In this document: positions 21,060 to 32,782 of the stretch, piece by piece | Numbering within the stretch: the first letter of the stretch is position 1 | Layout of the letters: each line of letters begins with the position of its first letter | Assembly: GCA_029204225.1 (NCBI GenBank) | Contig: CM055102.1 | Coordinates: forward strand, 19,266,688 to 19,330,687 | Direction: 5' to 3' | Length of the DNA: 64,000 bases | Source of the DNA: Diphasiastrum complanatum | Lineage: Eukaryota; Streptophyta; Lycopodiopsida; Lycopodiales; Lycopodiaceae | Translations under genes and position numbers: made by a program | The notes under the pieces: generated by a model | Told to the model about the DNA's origin: nothing | The model's input: only the letters and a program-made list of their open reading frames with translations | The model's database searches: none

Positions 21060-22592
21060 GTTCTACGGATTCAGTGGTGAACCATAGACTTTCAAAGAAG
21101 CAATTGAATGATCAGAAAAGGAGAGATGGATCCAGGCCATGAACGAAGAGATGGAGTCCACGAGGAAGAACCAGGTATGGACATTGGAGCCATTACCACA
21201 TAAGCGCAAGATTGTCAAATGCAAATGAATTTTCAAGCTCAAATACGGACCAGATGGAAACATCACAAAATACAAGGCAAGACTAGTACCGAAGGGATTT
21301 TATCATAGATATGGTATTTACTACTCTGAAGCCTTCTCTCCTGTTGTCAAACATTCGTCCCTACGTCTGTTATTTGCATATGCAGCAGCCTATGACCTCA
21401 GGATCCACATTGTGGACGAGAAGACAGCCTTCCTGCATGGCGATCTAGACGAAGAGGTCTATATGGATCAACCCCCGGGATATGTCTCGAATTCACTTCG
21501 TGACTATGCATGCAGAATGCATAGAAGCATCTACGGTCTGAAACAATCAGCCTGACAATGGTACAAGAAGAAAGATCAAACCCTGAAATCATTAGGATTC
21601 AAGCCTCTATTGGTTGATTCCAATGTATATGTCAGAGTTACAGATGGGCAGATCATCATCATGGTTGTATATGTGGACGACACTCTGATACTTTGCAAGA
21701 GTGAGCAGTTGATTGCTGAAGTGAAGATAGACATCTCAAAACATTTTGAGATCATGGATCTGGGAGAATCCAGGTGTTACCTAGGCTTACAAATTGAAAG
21801 GGACTATGAGGGAGGTAACTTATACCTTCACCAGTCCAGATACACCCAGAAGATCCTAGAGGACTTTGGGATGCTGAACTGCAAAGGAGCGAATACTCCA
21901 ATGCTCGCAGGGACAGTGCTGACAAATGATGATTGTCCGAAGACTGAGGAAGAGAGAGAACAGATGCAGCTCACACCTTACAAGAAGCTGATAGGATCAT
22001 TGATGTACCTTGCAGACAACACACGTCCTGATATTGCTTATGTAGTATTCAAGATGAGCCAATCTGCACGAATCCAGGTTCGACACATTGGAAGATTGCA
22101 AAACGCATTTTGCAATATCTTCAATTAACGAGGGATTACGGGTTGTGTTATTGTCGTGATGCAGGTTTCAGGATGCTTTCCTACAACGATGCTAGTTGGG
22201 CATCTCTCAAGGATGATTGTAAAAGCGTCTCAGGAGGATGCAACATCGCATCAGGAGTAGCAGTTCTCTGGGTCAGCAACAAGCAAACCATTGTGGCCCA
22301 GTCATCCTGTGAAGCAGAGTATGTTGCAGCAGCAAAGATGGCCAACGAGATAATCTGGCTAAGGCAGTTTCTGAACAAATTGGGCAAAACAAAAAACGAG
22401 CCTCTAGTCTTGCAGATGGACAACACCTTTGCAATACACCTGACGAAAGATCCCGTGTTCCATTTCAGAACAAAGCACATTGCGATCAAGTACCACTTGA
22501 TCAGGGATCTAATTGAAAAGAAGATGCTGCAGACCACCTTCATCGAAACGAATGACATGGTTGATGATATCTTCACCAAAGCCCTAGACTAA
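21060..22592 (+). pseudogene. Copia A reverse transcriptase and RNase H (degraded)
   Basis: RT motifs are YKARLVPKGF, RIHIVDEKTAFLHGDL, MHRSIYGLKQS (followed by a TGA) and VVYVDDTLIL (about 21665-21695, catalytic YVDD). RNase H shows ASWASLKDDCKS, AQSSCEAEYVAAA, FRTKHIAIKYH and DDIFTKALD, and ends in a stop at 22592. Two open pieces (21610-22128 and 22110-22592) overlap in different frames, so one indel separates them. Confidence 0.75.
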
Positions 22593-22656
22593 GGACTCTT
22601 TGAGAGACAGAGAAGCAATCTCGGGATCGTAAAGCTATCATTTTTTGAGAGGGAGC

Positions 22657-23630
22657 TGAAGAAACAAAACATTTCTAATTACAAAGCTTTGCTAGCTTTC
22701 AGCCCTCTGCCTGACGAAGATGTTCGTGAACATGAAAGTCAAGAGACACGAAACACGAAGGTTTCGCGAACACGAAAGTCAAGAAGACACGAAACATGAA
22801 AGTTCCGCAAACACCTGACGGGAAGACACGAACGTGAAAGATTTGCAAACGAGAATCTTTTGCGGTCCAATACGAGAAAGTCAGACGACGGAAACGAAAC
22901 CAACGACGCGACACAAAAAATGTCTCGAAAGACTTTCTGCCCTCACGTTCCAAAGATCATGAAAGTACCCAAGAGTACAGATATCTGATCCGATGGCATG
23001 ACGTCAGTAGATACACTCCAGGTCATGGCTAATCCGCCATTTTTGTAATTTCCTGATTAGTTGTAGATGCTTAATCACTCTAATCTTAAAGTTACATAGA
23101 GCAACTATATACTTACTGGATGATACTTGACAAGCGAGACAGAACAATGTAGAAGTCTGATGCTAGCAAGCAATCAAGACGAAATACAGACAAGAAGTCC
23201 ACCTGCGTGCGAGATAAGTTCTGTGATCAGGATCCACAGTGATCCACAAGTCCGCTAGTAAGCGAGACATCCATTCGTGAGAGAACTGTATTTCTCTCAC
23301 GCCAACGCACTGTGTGGATCTGCATGCAGTGCTTGAAGAATCAGAGAAAAATGAATAGATGATCTTGTAGCTATTGTGCACATGTCTTCCTTTATGATGA
23401 ATGATCTTGAATGCAAATGTGTCTGCTATTATTCATGTGTCTGATTCTCTCATCCATTTCAATTTCGTACATTGGTTGAACTTGTTGAATGCTGCATTAA
23501 TTTATAAACGTGGATCAGCAGTGCCTGACTACAATCTGGAGGATTGTAGGAGTGATTCAGCTGGCAGTGTCTAGTGACCACATCTGAACTCCATTCAAAT
23601 CGCAAGAGAATCACGTCGCTTTTGCGACAG
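22657..23630 (+). repeat. Copia A 3' LTR
   Basis: It starts TGAAGAAAC after the polypurine tract. The first 200 bp hold tandem repeats containing GACACGAAACACGAA and AACACGAAAGTCAAGA. The end is not certain. Confidence 0.5.
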
Positions 23631-23639
23631 TTTTGCGAC

Positions 23640-25003
23640 CGATTCTCATCATCAACAAACATAAAGCAAGATCGGTGGCAAAAGGGTTCTTGCAAACTAA
23701 GGGAGTAGATTTTAATGAAACATTTGCCCCAGTTGCTAAACTAGTCACAATAAGGTTGATCATATCTCTTGCAACTACTTTCAATTGGATTCTTTTTCAA
23801 CTTGATGTGACTAATGCCTTCCTAAATGGATATTTGAAGGAAGAAACCTACATGAGTCAACCTGAGGGCTTCATCAAGGAGGATCTCGAAGACAAGGTGT
23901 GCTTATTGCAAAGGAGCCTCTATGGGCTCGAGAAAGCACCTAGAGCTTGGTACTCTAGGTGAACTCTTTCTTAATCTCTATTCATTTTGTAATTAGCTCT
24001 TATGAGCCTTCCTTGTAGATGAGATTCAATGAAGGAAATATCAATATTCTCATTTTGTATGTAGATGACATTATTCTTAGTGGTAATGATCTAGATGGCA
24101 TAAGAGAACTCAAGATTGCATTGTCTAGAGAGTTCAAGATGGTAGATCTTGGAATTCTTCATTTCATAATAGGCATAGAAGTATCAAGAGGGATGGATTC
24201 TAGTTTATACCTCAATTTTAAATATGCATATTCTATCTTAGATAAAATTGGATTTAAATTGCAAAGGAGTAAAATGTAAAAGCTTCTAATAGTTGTGATG
24301 AAGCATCCTTTGAGGACATCACACTATATAGAAGGCTTATAGGCTCCCTAATGTATCTAGCTATAACTAGACCTAATCTAAGTTATAGTGTTGGTAAGTG
24401 AAGCCAATCTATGTAAAATCCATTAGTTTGTCATTGGAAAAGTGCCAATAGGGTGCTAATATACGTCTCGACTACCAATAATTTTGGCATAGTTGATCAT
24501 GGAACTAATCTTGCTTTGAGAGCATACTCGGATGCTGATTTTATAGGTGACAAGGTGGATAGGAAGTCCAAAAGTGGTTTTGCTAACTTTCTTTGTGTTT
24601 GGCTTTCCAAAAAGCTACAATTTCACTTTTCTCAACTGAGTCGGAATACAAGGCCTTAACATCAACAACCAAGGAGGTCTTGTGGCTAATGAGGTTATTG
24701 GTGGAGCTACACGTCATGGAGGCCGAGGAGGAGCCACTCATCTATTGTGAAAACCAATTAGCCGAAGCACTTGCAACCAATCCCACATTCCATGCAAGGA
24801 GCAAGCATATAGAGATTGCTCACCATTTTGTGAGGGGGAAGGTTCAAGCTAAGGAGATCAAGCTTCAACATGTATCTTCATCAGATTGCCTAGCTGATAT
24901 ACTCACTAAAGCCTTGCCAAATGTTTCATTTATCAAATTAAGATAAGTCGTAGGTGTTGTAGATAGAAGTACCATACATGCATCAACCTAAAAATTGAGG
25001 AGT
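23640..25003 (+). pseudogene. Copia E remnant: RT and RNase H
   Basis: A second copia lineage. RT: KARSVAKGFLQTKGVDF, FQLDVTNAFLNGYL and LYGLEKAPRAWYSR, then after a stop and an indel ILYVDDIILSG (about 24050). RNase H: AYSDADFIGDKVDRKSKSG, STESEYKALTS, ARSKHIEIAHHF and LADILTKALP (to 24946). A polypurine-like AAATTGAGGAG precedes a TGTTGGAATT LTR start at 25004. RT and RNase H are in several frames, so the element is dead. Gag, protease and integrase are absent. Confidence 0.75.
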
Positions 25004-25476
25004 GTTGGAATTGGCAATTTTTACTTTGTCAAAGTTAATTGCTTTGTACTTAGAGAATCCACATGTGTGAAATGCATGTGGAAATATTCAAATCCCTTGT
25101 ACATAGCTTTCATATGAGACAAATGTCATATTTCCTATTTTGTAGGATCTACTTCCTAGAATATACGAATCTAGAAGGTCCACACTAGCTTCCAAATGAT
25201 GATGTGGCAAATGAGTGGAATCTAAACCAAGATGGATAAAACCAAGTATAATGAGTTATTCCACATGTGCTAGAAGTGCTCGAGAGAGAGCCTACCACTT
25301 TTTTATATATGATCCATATTGGATCCATTTTCAGGTTAATGATGCGAAGCATTGTTTTGGGAACAAATTTGAGTTTGCCACTGTCTTATGTATCATTGAA
25401 GTGTGTGAATGCTTTAGAAACTGCTGCCTAGGATGTCTACTCATATTTTTATGAAGATGTAGCTTCAAAATTATTT
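25004..25476 (+). repeat. Probable 3' LTR of copia E
   Basis: It begins TGTTGGAATTGG right after the polypurine tract. The right edge is set only by the start of the next copia piece. Confidence 0.45.
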
Positions 25477-26954
25477 ATGAGAAAAATATTTTTTTATTTG
25501 AAGATGAATGAATGCATTAGCATGTCTAAAAATATAAATGGTTTCAAATCTCTTCATCATAAAAAGATGGCTTCCATTGGATCTCCAGTGGAAGACCAAA
25601 ATGCTATCAGGGCTATTCTCTCAATTTTATCTAATAGCTATGAAAATTGGACAACGATTGTTACTACACAACTTGAGATGACATTGTCCAAGTTAATCCC
25701 AACGTTGCTTCAAGAAAAAATTCAAAAAGGTGGTTATTCTGCTTCTGAAAAACCATTAGCCCTTGTTGCAAAGAAAGGAAAACAACAAATTAAATTCAAA
25801 AACATAACTTCAGTTAAGCAAGATAAAAATTCTCAGAATCTAAGTCCAAGTTGAAATCTAACATCATATGTTACTATTGTAAGAAAAAGAGGCATATGAT
25901 AAAAGATTGCAGAAAATTGTAGATTAAGAATCAGAATCGGACTAATGCTACTTTTGATGAGAGTGGTATTGAGGAGCCTAAGGACAATCAAAATCCATTT
26001 ATGGCTAGAGCTGAAGAGAGTCTGAGGAGGGTGGTATCTAGATTCAAGTGCCACTCAACACATGACATTTAATATTGATTGGTTCGAGGATTATTCTACT
26101 TCAAGTACTAAAAGAATGGTACATTTGGATGATACCGGTTCTCACCATATAGATGGTGAAGGTAATGTCATACCGAGATTTCGGGATGGCGAGTTGAGAA
26201 CTATTTTTAATGTGCTTTATGTATCTACTTAACCAAGAACTTACTTTATGTAAGTCATATATTTGATGAGGATCATCAAGTCACTTTTGATAGCAATAAT
26301 TGTATTATATAAAATGGTTCTAGAAATTCTTGTTGTTGGTACAAGGTTTGGAAACTTGTACAAGCTAAGTCATTGTCACGATGAGAAATCAGAAGTTCTG
26401 ATCACCTCTACTTCTTAAAATATTAATCATCTGTGGTATTATAGAATAGGAAACTATATAAGCATTCATCAGATGAAACTAAAAGTCTTGTAGATGATTT
26501 GGATTTTGCTTTACCATATTCTTCCAACCCCTGTGAGAGCTACATACTTGGCAAACATTCTAGAGCACCCTTTCAATCTATTTGTACTCCTATTTCTAAA
26601 GGTTGTCTCGATCTTGTGCATGCCGATTTATTATGTGGTCCAATGCACCCTTTCTTGAGGGAGAGCTAACTACTTCATCACTTTCATAAATGATTACTCA
26701 AAAAGGACAATAATTATGTTCATAAAATAGAAATCAGAAGCCTTTAGGCATTTTAGGAATTTGAAGGAGTGTTCAAAAAATGAAGCTTAAAAAAAAGAAT
26801 TTCTAAGAAAAAATTCGAGTGGAGAGTTCACTTTAATAGAGTCTTGGAAAATGGTATTGAAGAACAGTTTACAATGAGCTATACTCCACAACAAAATGGT
26901 AGTCTAAAGAGAGAGAAATAGGACACTTGTGGAATGTGCTAGGTCCATGTTATC
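25477..26954 (+). pseudogene. Copia J remnant: gag to integrase
   Basis: Gag fragment (25477-25854: RAILSILSNSYENWTT, LIPTLLQEKIQK), then a CCHC knuckle CYYCKKKRHMIKDC (about 25870-25912). A protease site WYLDSSATQHMT (about 26032) has Ser in place of the usual Gly. Integrase pieces include CESYILGKHSRAPFQ (about 26530), and a degraded PQQNGSLKRE (about 26890). The layout and wording match the copia element at 31-40 kb, so it is a related but older copy. Many stops are present. It ends abruptly at about 26954 against an inverted element. Confidence 0.65.
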
Positions 26955-27704
26955 TTATGATTGCTTCAAACCATAGATACTCCTGTGCATTCGGCATGCA
27001 TAGGTAGGAAGTGATTCGGAGGTATAACTTGGAGGTTCATCCATGTAGACCTTTTCGTCTAATTCGCCATGTAGAAATGATGTCTTCTCATCAACGATGT
27101 GAATCTTGAGGTCGTATGTAGTTGCATATGCAAATAGTAGGCATAAAAAAGCATGTTTCACCACTGCCGAGAAGGTCTCAGTGTAGTCGATGTCGTACTT
27201 TTGAGAAAAACCCTTCGCTACAAGTCTGGCTTTGTATCTCGAAATGTCTCCATTCGGTCCATACTTGAGTTTGTAAACCCATTTGCATTGCACTGTTTTT
27301 CGTTTCTCTGGCACTGGTTGCAATGTCCATACCTCATTCTTCTTCATGGATTTGATTTCTTCGTTCATGGCTTGGATCCATTTGTCCTTCTCTGGACTAT
27401 CGATGGCTTCCTCAAATGTTTGTGGTTCGCCACTGACTTCACAAAATTCTTTGGATTTAGAAGCCGAGATGCCTGGCACAAATCTTGTTGGTGTTGTTCG
27501 CTCTCTAGTTGATCTTCTAGGAGATTCTTCTGGTACTGCAATGCTATTGCCTTTGTCTCTTTGGCTAGATCCTGAACCATCTCGATTTACAGAAGTTCTA
27601 GCAATGGGCAGGCTTGCGAACCTTTCTTCATCAGATTCGTCGCTCAGCTGATGTGGAGCTTGAACATCTTTGTCTGACTGTTCATGTTCTGCTCCCTCTG
27701 TCAT
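26955..27704 (-). pseudogene. Copia B RT N-terminal part
   Basis: 249 codons: an acidic/Ser-rich linker (RRSTRERTTPTRF), then PEKDKWIQAMNEEI, VQCKWVYKLKYGPNG, YKARLVAKGFSQKYDID, HIVDEKTSFLHGELDEKVY, ending at GLKQS. The catalytic YVDD part is missing. An insertion or recombination joint lies at 26955. Confidence 0.7.
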
Positions 27705-28066
27705 GGTTGGCAGGTCATAATAATGCTTCCCTAGAACTTAATAGCTGGCAGAATCATTGTCGACCATTGTTCTGGTCTCATCGAACTTGACATCTGTGAC
27801 AGTTTTCACTTGATTCGTTTATGGCATGTAAATCCTATAGTATGATAAATGGTTGTCATATCCGACGAGGTATCCTAATTCGACCTTCTCGTTGAGCTTC
27901 TTTCGAAGCTTATCAAGAATATGTGCATAAGCTGCACAACCAAAAAAATTCGAACATGTGTCAGATTGGGTTTTCTACCCCACAATAGTTCGTGTGGTGT
28001 CGTGTGAGGAACTCCTAATTTGCCTATCTTGTTCTGGATGTAGGCAGCTATAGCTACTACTTCAGC

Positions 28067-28912
28067 TCATAGCACTCTTGGTGCCTTTGAATAGGCCATC
28101 ACGCACCTTGCAGCTTCCATGAGAGTCCTGTTCTTTCTTTCTGCAACACCATTGTGCTGCGGTGTATAGGATGATGTCCTTACATGAAGGATTCCTCGAT
28201 CATTGCATAAATCAGTGAATCGATTTGAGATGTACTCTCCACCACGATCTGTTCTGATATGCTTTACCTTGTTTCCTATGCATCTTTCTGTCCAGTTCAC
28301 ATATTTTGTGAACTTGTCGAATGCCTCTGATTTATTGTGAATGAAGTAGACTCGGGCGAACTTACTGTAGTCGTCAATGAAGGTTATATAGTACTTCGAG
28401 CCTCCTACTGAGATCACATTGAAAGGTCCACAGATGTCCGAATGTACCAGCTCCAGAATCTTTGTTGTTCTGTAGGAGTCTCTGGTAAATGGCGTTCGGG
28501 ACATCTTCCCTCTCATGCACGCCTCACAAGTAGTCGAACTAGTTACATTCGAGATGCTTACTCTTGTGATAGCTCCATGTTGGCTTGCTTGATACAATGC
28601 CATTGAGTTCATGTGGCATAGTCATCTGTGCCATAGAACATCTATAGAATCATGGGCTTGATGTGCTTGATCTGTTGGTAGGCATACCCTCAAATGATAC
28701 AGGTTGCCTTTGCGTCTTCCTTGTGCGATCAACGTACTGGTGCTGACTTCAACGACATTACATGTTTCGTCTAAAAATGTCACACACATCCCAGCATTTG
28801 CTATCTTTGCTATTGATAACAGATCTTGTTGCAGTGTGGGTATGAAGAGAACATCTTCAAGTCGTCGATCTCTATCGTTTGTATTGAGCCATAACAAACC
28901 AATACCATTCAC
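28067..28912 (-). pseudogene. Copia B GAG-pre-integrase and integrase
   Basis: 28912-28622 contains DVLFIPTLQQDLLSIAKIA. After a short break, 28612-28067 holds CEACMRGKMSRTPF, HSDICGPF, FIDDYSKFARVY, RTDRGGEYISNRF and PQHNGVAERKNR. All three catalytic acidic positions are present, so this integrase core is well conserved, but it is isolated from its start and from RT by stops. Confidence 0.7.
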
Positions 28913-29039
28913 TCGATGTTTTGATCCATCTCCAAGTACTATGAATCTTGATGGATCAGTACTTCAAAAATCAGACATTATTCATCTTGATGTAACGAAG
29001 TGTGAGATAGCTTCTGAATCAAGGATCACCTCTTGCGTG

Positions 29040-29740
29040 TCAGATGTGGAGGCTGCACACACGTCTGTACACAGATAGACCGTCGAATTTCCATTGTTCG
29101 ATCTTTTTTCGCCCATCTTCGAGCTTTTTGGCTCTTCGACGTAGGTCTGACTCCCTCTTAGGCTTGAACTGCTTCTTTGGCTTCTCCTTGTTGTCGTAGA
29201 GAGCTTGATCAAAAACGTCCTTGTAATCATGGTGCTCACGGGCTTCGACTTCTTCTCGAATCTCGATCATTGCCTTTTCGAGTGTCATTGCTGGATCCTT
29301 CGCTAGCAATGTTCGGGTTGTCTGAAAAGATCTTGGTAAAGCTCTTAACAGGTAGGTGAGCTGCTTCTCTGTTGATACTGCATTCTCTGTTCCGGCATTG
29401 TGTAATGAAAAGAACATATCCTTCATCTTTCTAATCAAAGAGGTAAAGTCTCTGCCATCCCATTGCAGATTTGTTAACTGATCTTCAAGAATCATGATCT
29501 GGCTGTCGGATTTCGTCTGAAATCTGGTAAGCAATGTATCCCACATCTCTCTTGCATTAGAAAGTGTCGCGAGGTCAAGCGTCAGGCTATCTCTGATGGA
29601 TGATGACAACACGGCTACTACCTTGTCGTTTTTTTCTCTCCATTCTCATAGCTCTTTGCCAGTGGTTGTAGGCATCTCTTTGGTGTCGTCTACCCAGGGC
29701 CATAGCCCTTCTCCCTTCAATATGAGAGAGGTCTTTATCC
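29040..29740 (-). pseudogene. Copia B gag
   Basis: The main open part (29612-29040) has LATLSNAREMWDTLL, TNLQWDGRDF and LTYLLRALPRSFQ, characteristic of the copia Gag UBN2-type domain. The 5' part continues in another frame across an indel near 29635 and includes a TGA. The protein normally forms the virus-like particle. The frame runs into a degraded protease (VILDSEAISHFV) near 29000-28985, where the usual GA of DSGA has changed. Confidence 0.65.
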
Positions 29741-29779
29741 TCCATGCTAGGAAGTTTGACCTGGTTCTTTTCTTGGGAG

Positions 29780-30839
29780 TTGTCATCGCACTTGTTTTGT
29801 CTTCTTAGTTCCTTTTTGGCTTTTGCCCTCTCTTGGCGGATTGCATTGCTCGTGTGGATAGCGGTTCTCTGCCTTTCCAGCATCTCCTCGTCGCTACGCG
29901 AGAGCTGCTCCCCCTCTTTGCCCAAGCTCGTCTTCCTCCTTTTGAGAAACTCCTCACTTTCAGTTCAGATCATCTGCAAGAGACCCTCTTGGAGTGTGTG
30001 CACAAGCAAACCCTTTCCAGCATGCTCTTTGAGGCTCCTTCGGCGTTGCATCGAGCTCGGCTTCTTTCTTGTGCGGGTCCAGGTGTGGGGCTTGGCTGTC
30101 AGCTCGGCCTATTATTCCTTTCGGTTGTCTTCAACCATCTTCACCACTGCTCTTCGTCTTCGCTTGGGGCTATCTCATCCTTCGGTCTTGGGTCTCTCCA
30201 GGTGTGTTTGTGGTCTTGCTATCCACCTCCTACGATGTCCTTTTGGGAGTGAGTGCACTGCTACGCATTATGTTGTTAGAGATGCAACGGTCGCTATAGC
30301 CAAAGATGGAGGATTCCATGCCCTCAGAGAGCAGTCTCATGTCCTTCCTTCTACCGCGTCCCACTCTTCCCGCAGGCGTGTTGACATTGTCCTCTCTCGG
30401 GATGGGCTTCGTGCTTTGGCAGATGTTGTTGTTGCTGATCCCACACATGGTGACCTACTGCCTCACTCTGCCTTCACACCAGGAGAAGCAGCAGGCGTGG
30501 CAGCACAAGAGAAGAAAAAAAACTTACTCCAATAGGCACCCTACTGATGCTTTCATTCCCCTGGCAATTGAGACTTATGGCACCTTGCATCGATGCTTTG
30601 AGGATTTTCTTTGCATGTGTTCTCATCAGAAGGCAAAGCGTCAAGGTATTCCTGATTCTATTCTCGTGGCTTCTTTCAAACAATGTATTTCCATTGCCCT
30701 GCAACGTGCTCAGGCCCTATTAATCCTGCAACCAGCGATGATGGCTGGGTTTGCTACATCTCATCTCCCTTCATTAGCCGACTCACCACCTCTTCACTTT
30801 TCTAATCTGCTGCAGTCAGTTGGCAGAGACTCCCACTGA
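29780..30839 (+). pseudogene. C-terminal module of a second non-LTR retroelement, possible restriction-like nuclease
   Basis: Peptide pieces in shifting frames read in order: RARLLSCAGPG, LRLRLGL.HPS, CVCG, HLLRCPFGSECTATH, REQSHVLP, RRRVDIVLSRDGLRALAD, VVVADPTHGDLL, then after an A-run indel (about 30515) TYSNRHPTDAFIPLAIETYG and ISIALQRAQALLILQ. I recall this pattern at the C-terminus of reverse-transcriptase proteins of non-LTR elements in algae, early plants and invertebrates. The RRVDIV...ADVVVADP...EKK layout resembles a PD-(D/E)XK fold. At least three frameshifts make it dead. It differs from the APE-type LINE at 0.9-5.7 kb. RT itself is not present, so the 5' end is truncated. Confidence 0.5.
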
Positions 30840-31019
30840 CATCATCATAGTTTTTGCACTTTTATTTTTAATGCCAGGATCTGGATTTTACTTTACTGCA
30901 AACTTAGCTCTTGTTTGAGCTTACTTTTGCTTAAAATTCCCCTTCGGGGTGTATATATCTTTTTCATCGATGTACCTACTAGTTTTTTCTATGAATAAAT
31001 GTACCAGGGTATGAAAAAG
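30840..31019 (+). other. 3' UTR of the second retroelement with a UUCG hairpin
   Basis: CCCC-TTCG-GGG (30939-30949) can form a UUCG-capped hairpin about 100 bp after the stop. The element abuts the truncated copia LTR at about 31020. Confidence 0.4.
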
Positions 31020-31329
31020 TTCTATATTAGCTGAATCAAACTATGTAAGCGTTAAGAAGAACAATTGAATTTTCTTTTTCAACCAGAGTTATTTGTAGCC
31101 AGCGTTATCACGCTCAGCAAGCTGAAGTTATTACTTCAAGCCATTGTACCCACTATTGATATTTATCAAAGTGCAATTTTTGTCTCACTATTGCGTCGTT
31201 CTTTTGTGTAAATTGTATAAATTCTTCTACTTGAATATTTATGCTGCTAACTGTTGCGTTTCCGTTCCTACACGCCTACACTCTGAGCAACCGAGCCTCC
31301 GCTGCGCTCACGACCACCATTTTTTGACA
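31020..31329 (+). repeat. Copia D 5' LTR, left part deleted
   Basis: It matches 39750-40060 of the 3' LTR. About 590 bp of the U3 side are missing; the other retroelement fragment sits exactly at the break. Confidence 0.85.
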
Positions 31330-31341
31330 TGGTATCAGAGC
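31330..31341 (+). promoter_or_regulatory. Copia D primer-binding site (initiator tRNA-Met)
   Basis: TGGTATCAGAGC directly follows the LTR end. Confidence 0.8.
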
Positions 31342-31479
31342 AGACATTTCAGTAATCTACATTTCTACTGCGGATTATCAGTCTCATTTCTATCAAGACG
31401 TCTTTCTAGTAAACGAGAAGCCAACAATATTCAGACAATCGTTGTTTCTACCAACAATCTAGTCTAACTAGAATAGATC

Positions 31480-31836
31480 CGTCATCAGTTCATCCCTCAT
31501 TGACAAACTCGATGGAGATAAGTACCATCTCTGAAAATTCAAGATGAAGGTTATACTTCTAGCCAAAGAACTGTGGGACATTGTTGATGGAACAGAGCTC
31601 AAACTAGAAGGTGATGCAACCATCATCACCAAGTGGAGACTGAGAGATGACAAAACATTTGCCATGATCACTCTCAATATCAAGAATACTCAGATTAGTC
31701 ACATATGTGCTGCTCAGACTGCTAAGGATTCATGGGACATCCTAGCAACTCTCTACGACATTAGAGACGTTACATCCAAGCTCCATCTGAGGAAGAAATT
31801 CTTCAACCACAGAATGTCTGAAGTAGATAGTGTTTC
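31480..31836 (+). pseudogene. Copia D gag, 5' part
   Basis: Gag helices LDGDKYH, FKMKVILLAKELWDIVDGTEL, AMITLNIKNTQ and CAAQTAKDSWDILATLYD are typical of copia Gag. A TGA near 31531 breaks the start. The frame is cut at SEVDSVS by the nested element and continues at 35638. Confidence 0.75.
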
Positions 31837-32782
31837 TGTTATAGAATTGAGAATAGAGATAGAAAGGATCGTTAAATCGAGGTTTACCAACCTAGGAATC
31901 CTCGATGGTCTTCTACAACTCAAAATATATTAAAATCAGCAACATGTAATCAACATGCAGGCAATTGCAGTGACATGCAATCAACATGCAAGCAACTATG
32001 GAAATATGCAAGCAATCTGAATGGACTAGTACTTGCACATGCAAATGGAGAAATCAGATTGACTTCTGATTGCTTCTATTCATAAGGAATGATAGAATCT
32101 ATGCAGTAGAAATCTTGTGTAATTAATTTGATTCAATTATGACTATCCACTGTGGAGAAATGAAGGAACAAACAAATCAGATCTGAATGATGGTTGCTCT
32201 GGTCATGGAAACAATTTGATTGAAGCTAGAAAGCATAGGAATGGTAGCACCCTCCTCCAAGGATCAGTATGCAACTGTCCTCATTAAAATCTGATGAGAG
32301 GAGAGGGAGAAACATGAGAAAGGATCAGATCAGATCCTACTGCGACCAACTGCCAAAATCAGATCAAGCAAACAATGAAAAATGATGAAGATGGAAGATA
32401 ATTCCATTCAACACACTCCTCCAAATTGTGGAGGTTCTATTTATAAGAAATGATGTATGTAAAATGCTTTGCATGCTACTGCCAAGTGTCCAAGTTAGGT
32501 GGCAACTTGCATGTCTAATTGCATGTGCCTAATTTGTCATGCATGCATCTTGCATGTCGCATGCAAACTAGGATATGTGGCAAACTAACTTTTTCTCCCC
32601 CATGCACATATGCATGGGGGTCTACCAAACTCAAGTGGACAAGTGGCATCATCATGCAAGAAGCCCTCCACGAGTTTGTACTAAAATTTTTTTGCCTAAG
32701 TTTATTTGGGCCTTAAAAACTTTGGCCCCAAATAAAACCATGTGCTATGTTTTATTTATTTAACTAGGTTTATATTTCAACA
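31837..32782 (-). repeat. TR-GAG 3' LTR
   Basis: 946 bp; on the - strand it begins TGTTGAAATATAAAC after AGGGGGAGC. It contains many TGCATGC / CATGCATG motifs (about 32500-32620). Confidence 0.85.

Larger units (their letters stand above)
19438..23630 (+). mobile_element. Copia element A, 5'-truncated, with 3' LTR
   Basis: Protease, integrase, RT and RNase H follow in copia order on the + strand. Then come a polypurine tract (TTGAGAGGGAGC, 22645-22656) and an LTR starting TGAAGAAAC at 22657. Gag is missing. Several stops and frame changes make it inactive. The same family occurs inverted at 26.95-29.76 kb. The LTR end is approximate. Confidence 0.75.
26955..29760 (-). mobile_element. Copia element B, inverted, gag to RT fragment
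   Basis: On the - strand the order is gag (about 29740-29040), protease, integrase, then RT up to the MHRSIYGLKQS motif. The sequence stops exactly there at 26955. It is the same family as copia A: the integrase reads FNVISVGGSKYYITF versus FNVISIGGSKYYITF. RNase H and both LTRs are missing. Copies A and B are inverted relative to each other. Confidence 0.75.

Noticed and set aside
27153-27651. + strand frames at the RT part of copia B
   Set aside because: Antisense shadows of the - strand RT coding sequence.
28704-29078. + strand open frame with IIHLDVTKCEIASESR
   Set aside because: It is the antisense of the copia protease region of element B; the same antisense peptide appears at 19445-19575 opposite element A.
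29744-29925. - strand frame beginning MGKEGEQLSRSDEE as a gag N-terminus
   Set aside because: It mostly reads the complement of the + strand retroelement fragment; genuine copia gag starts only below about 29.76 kb.
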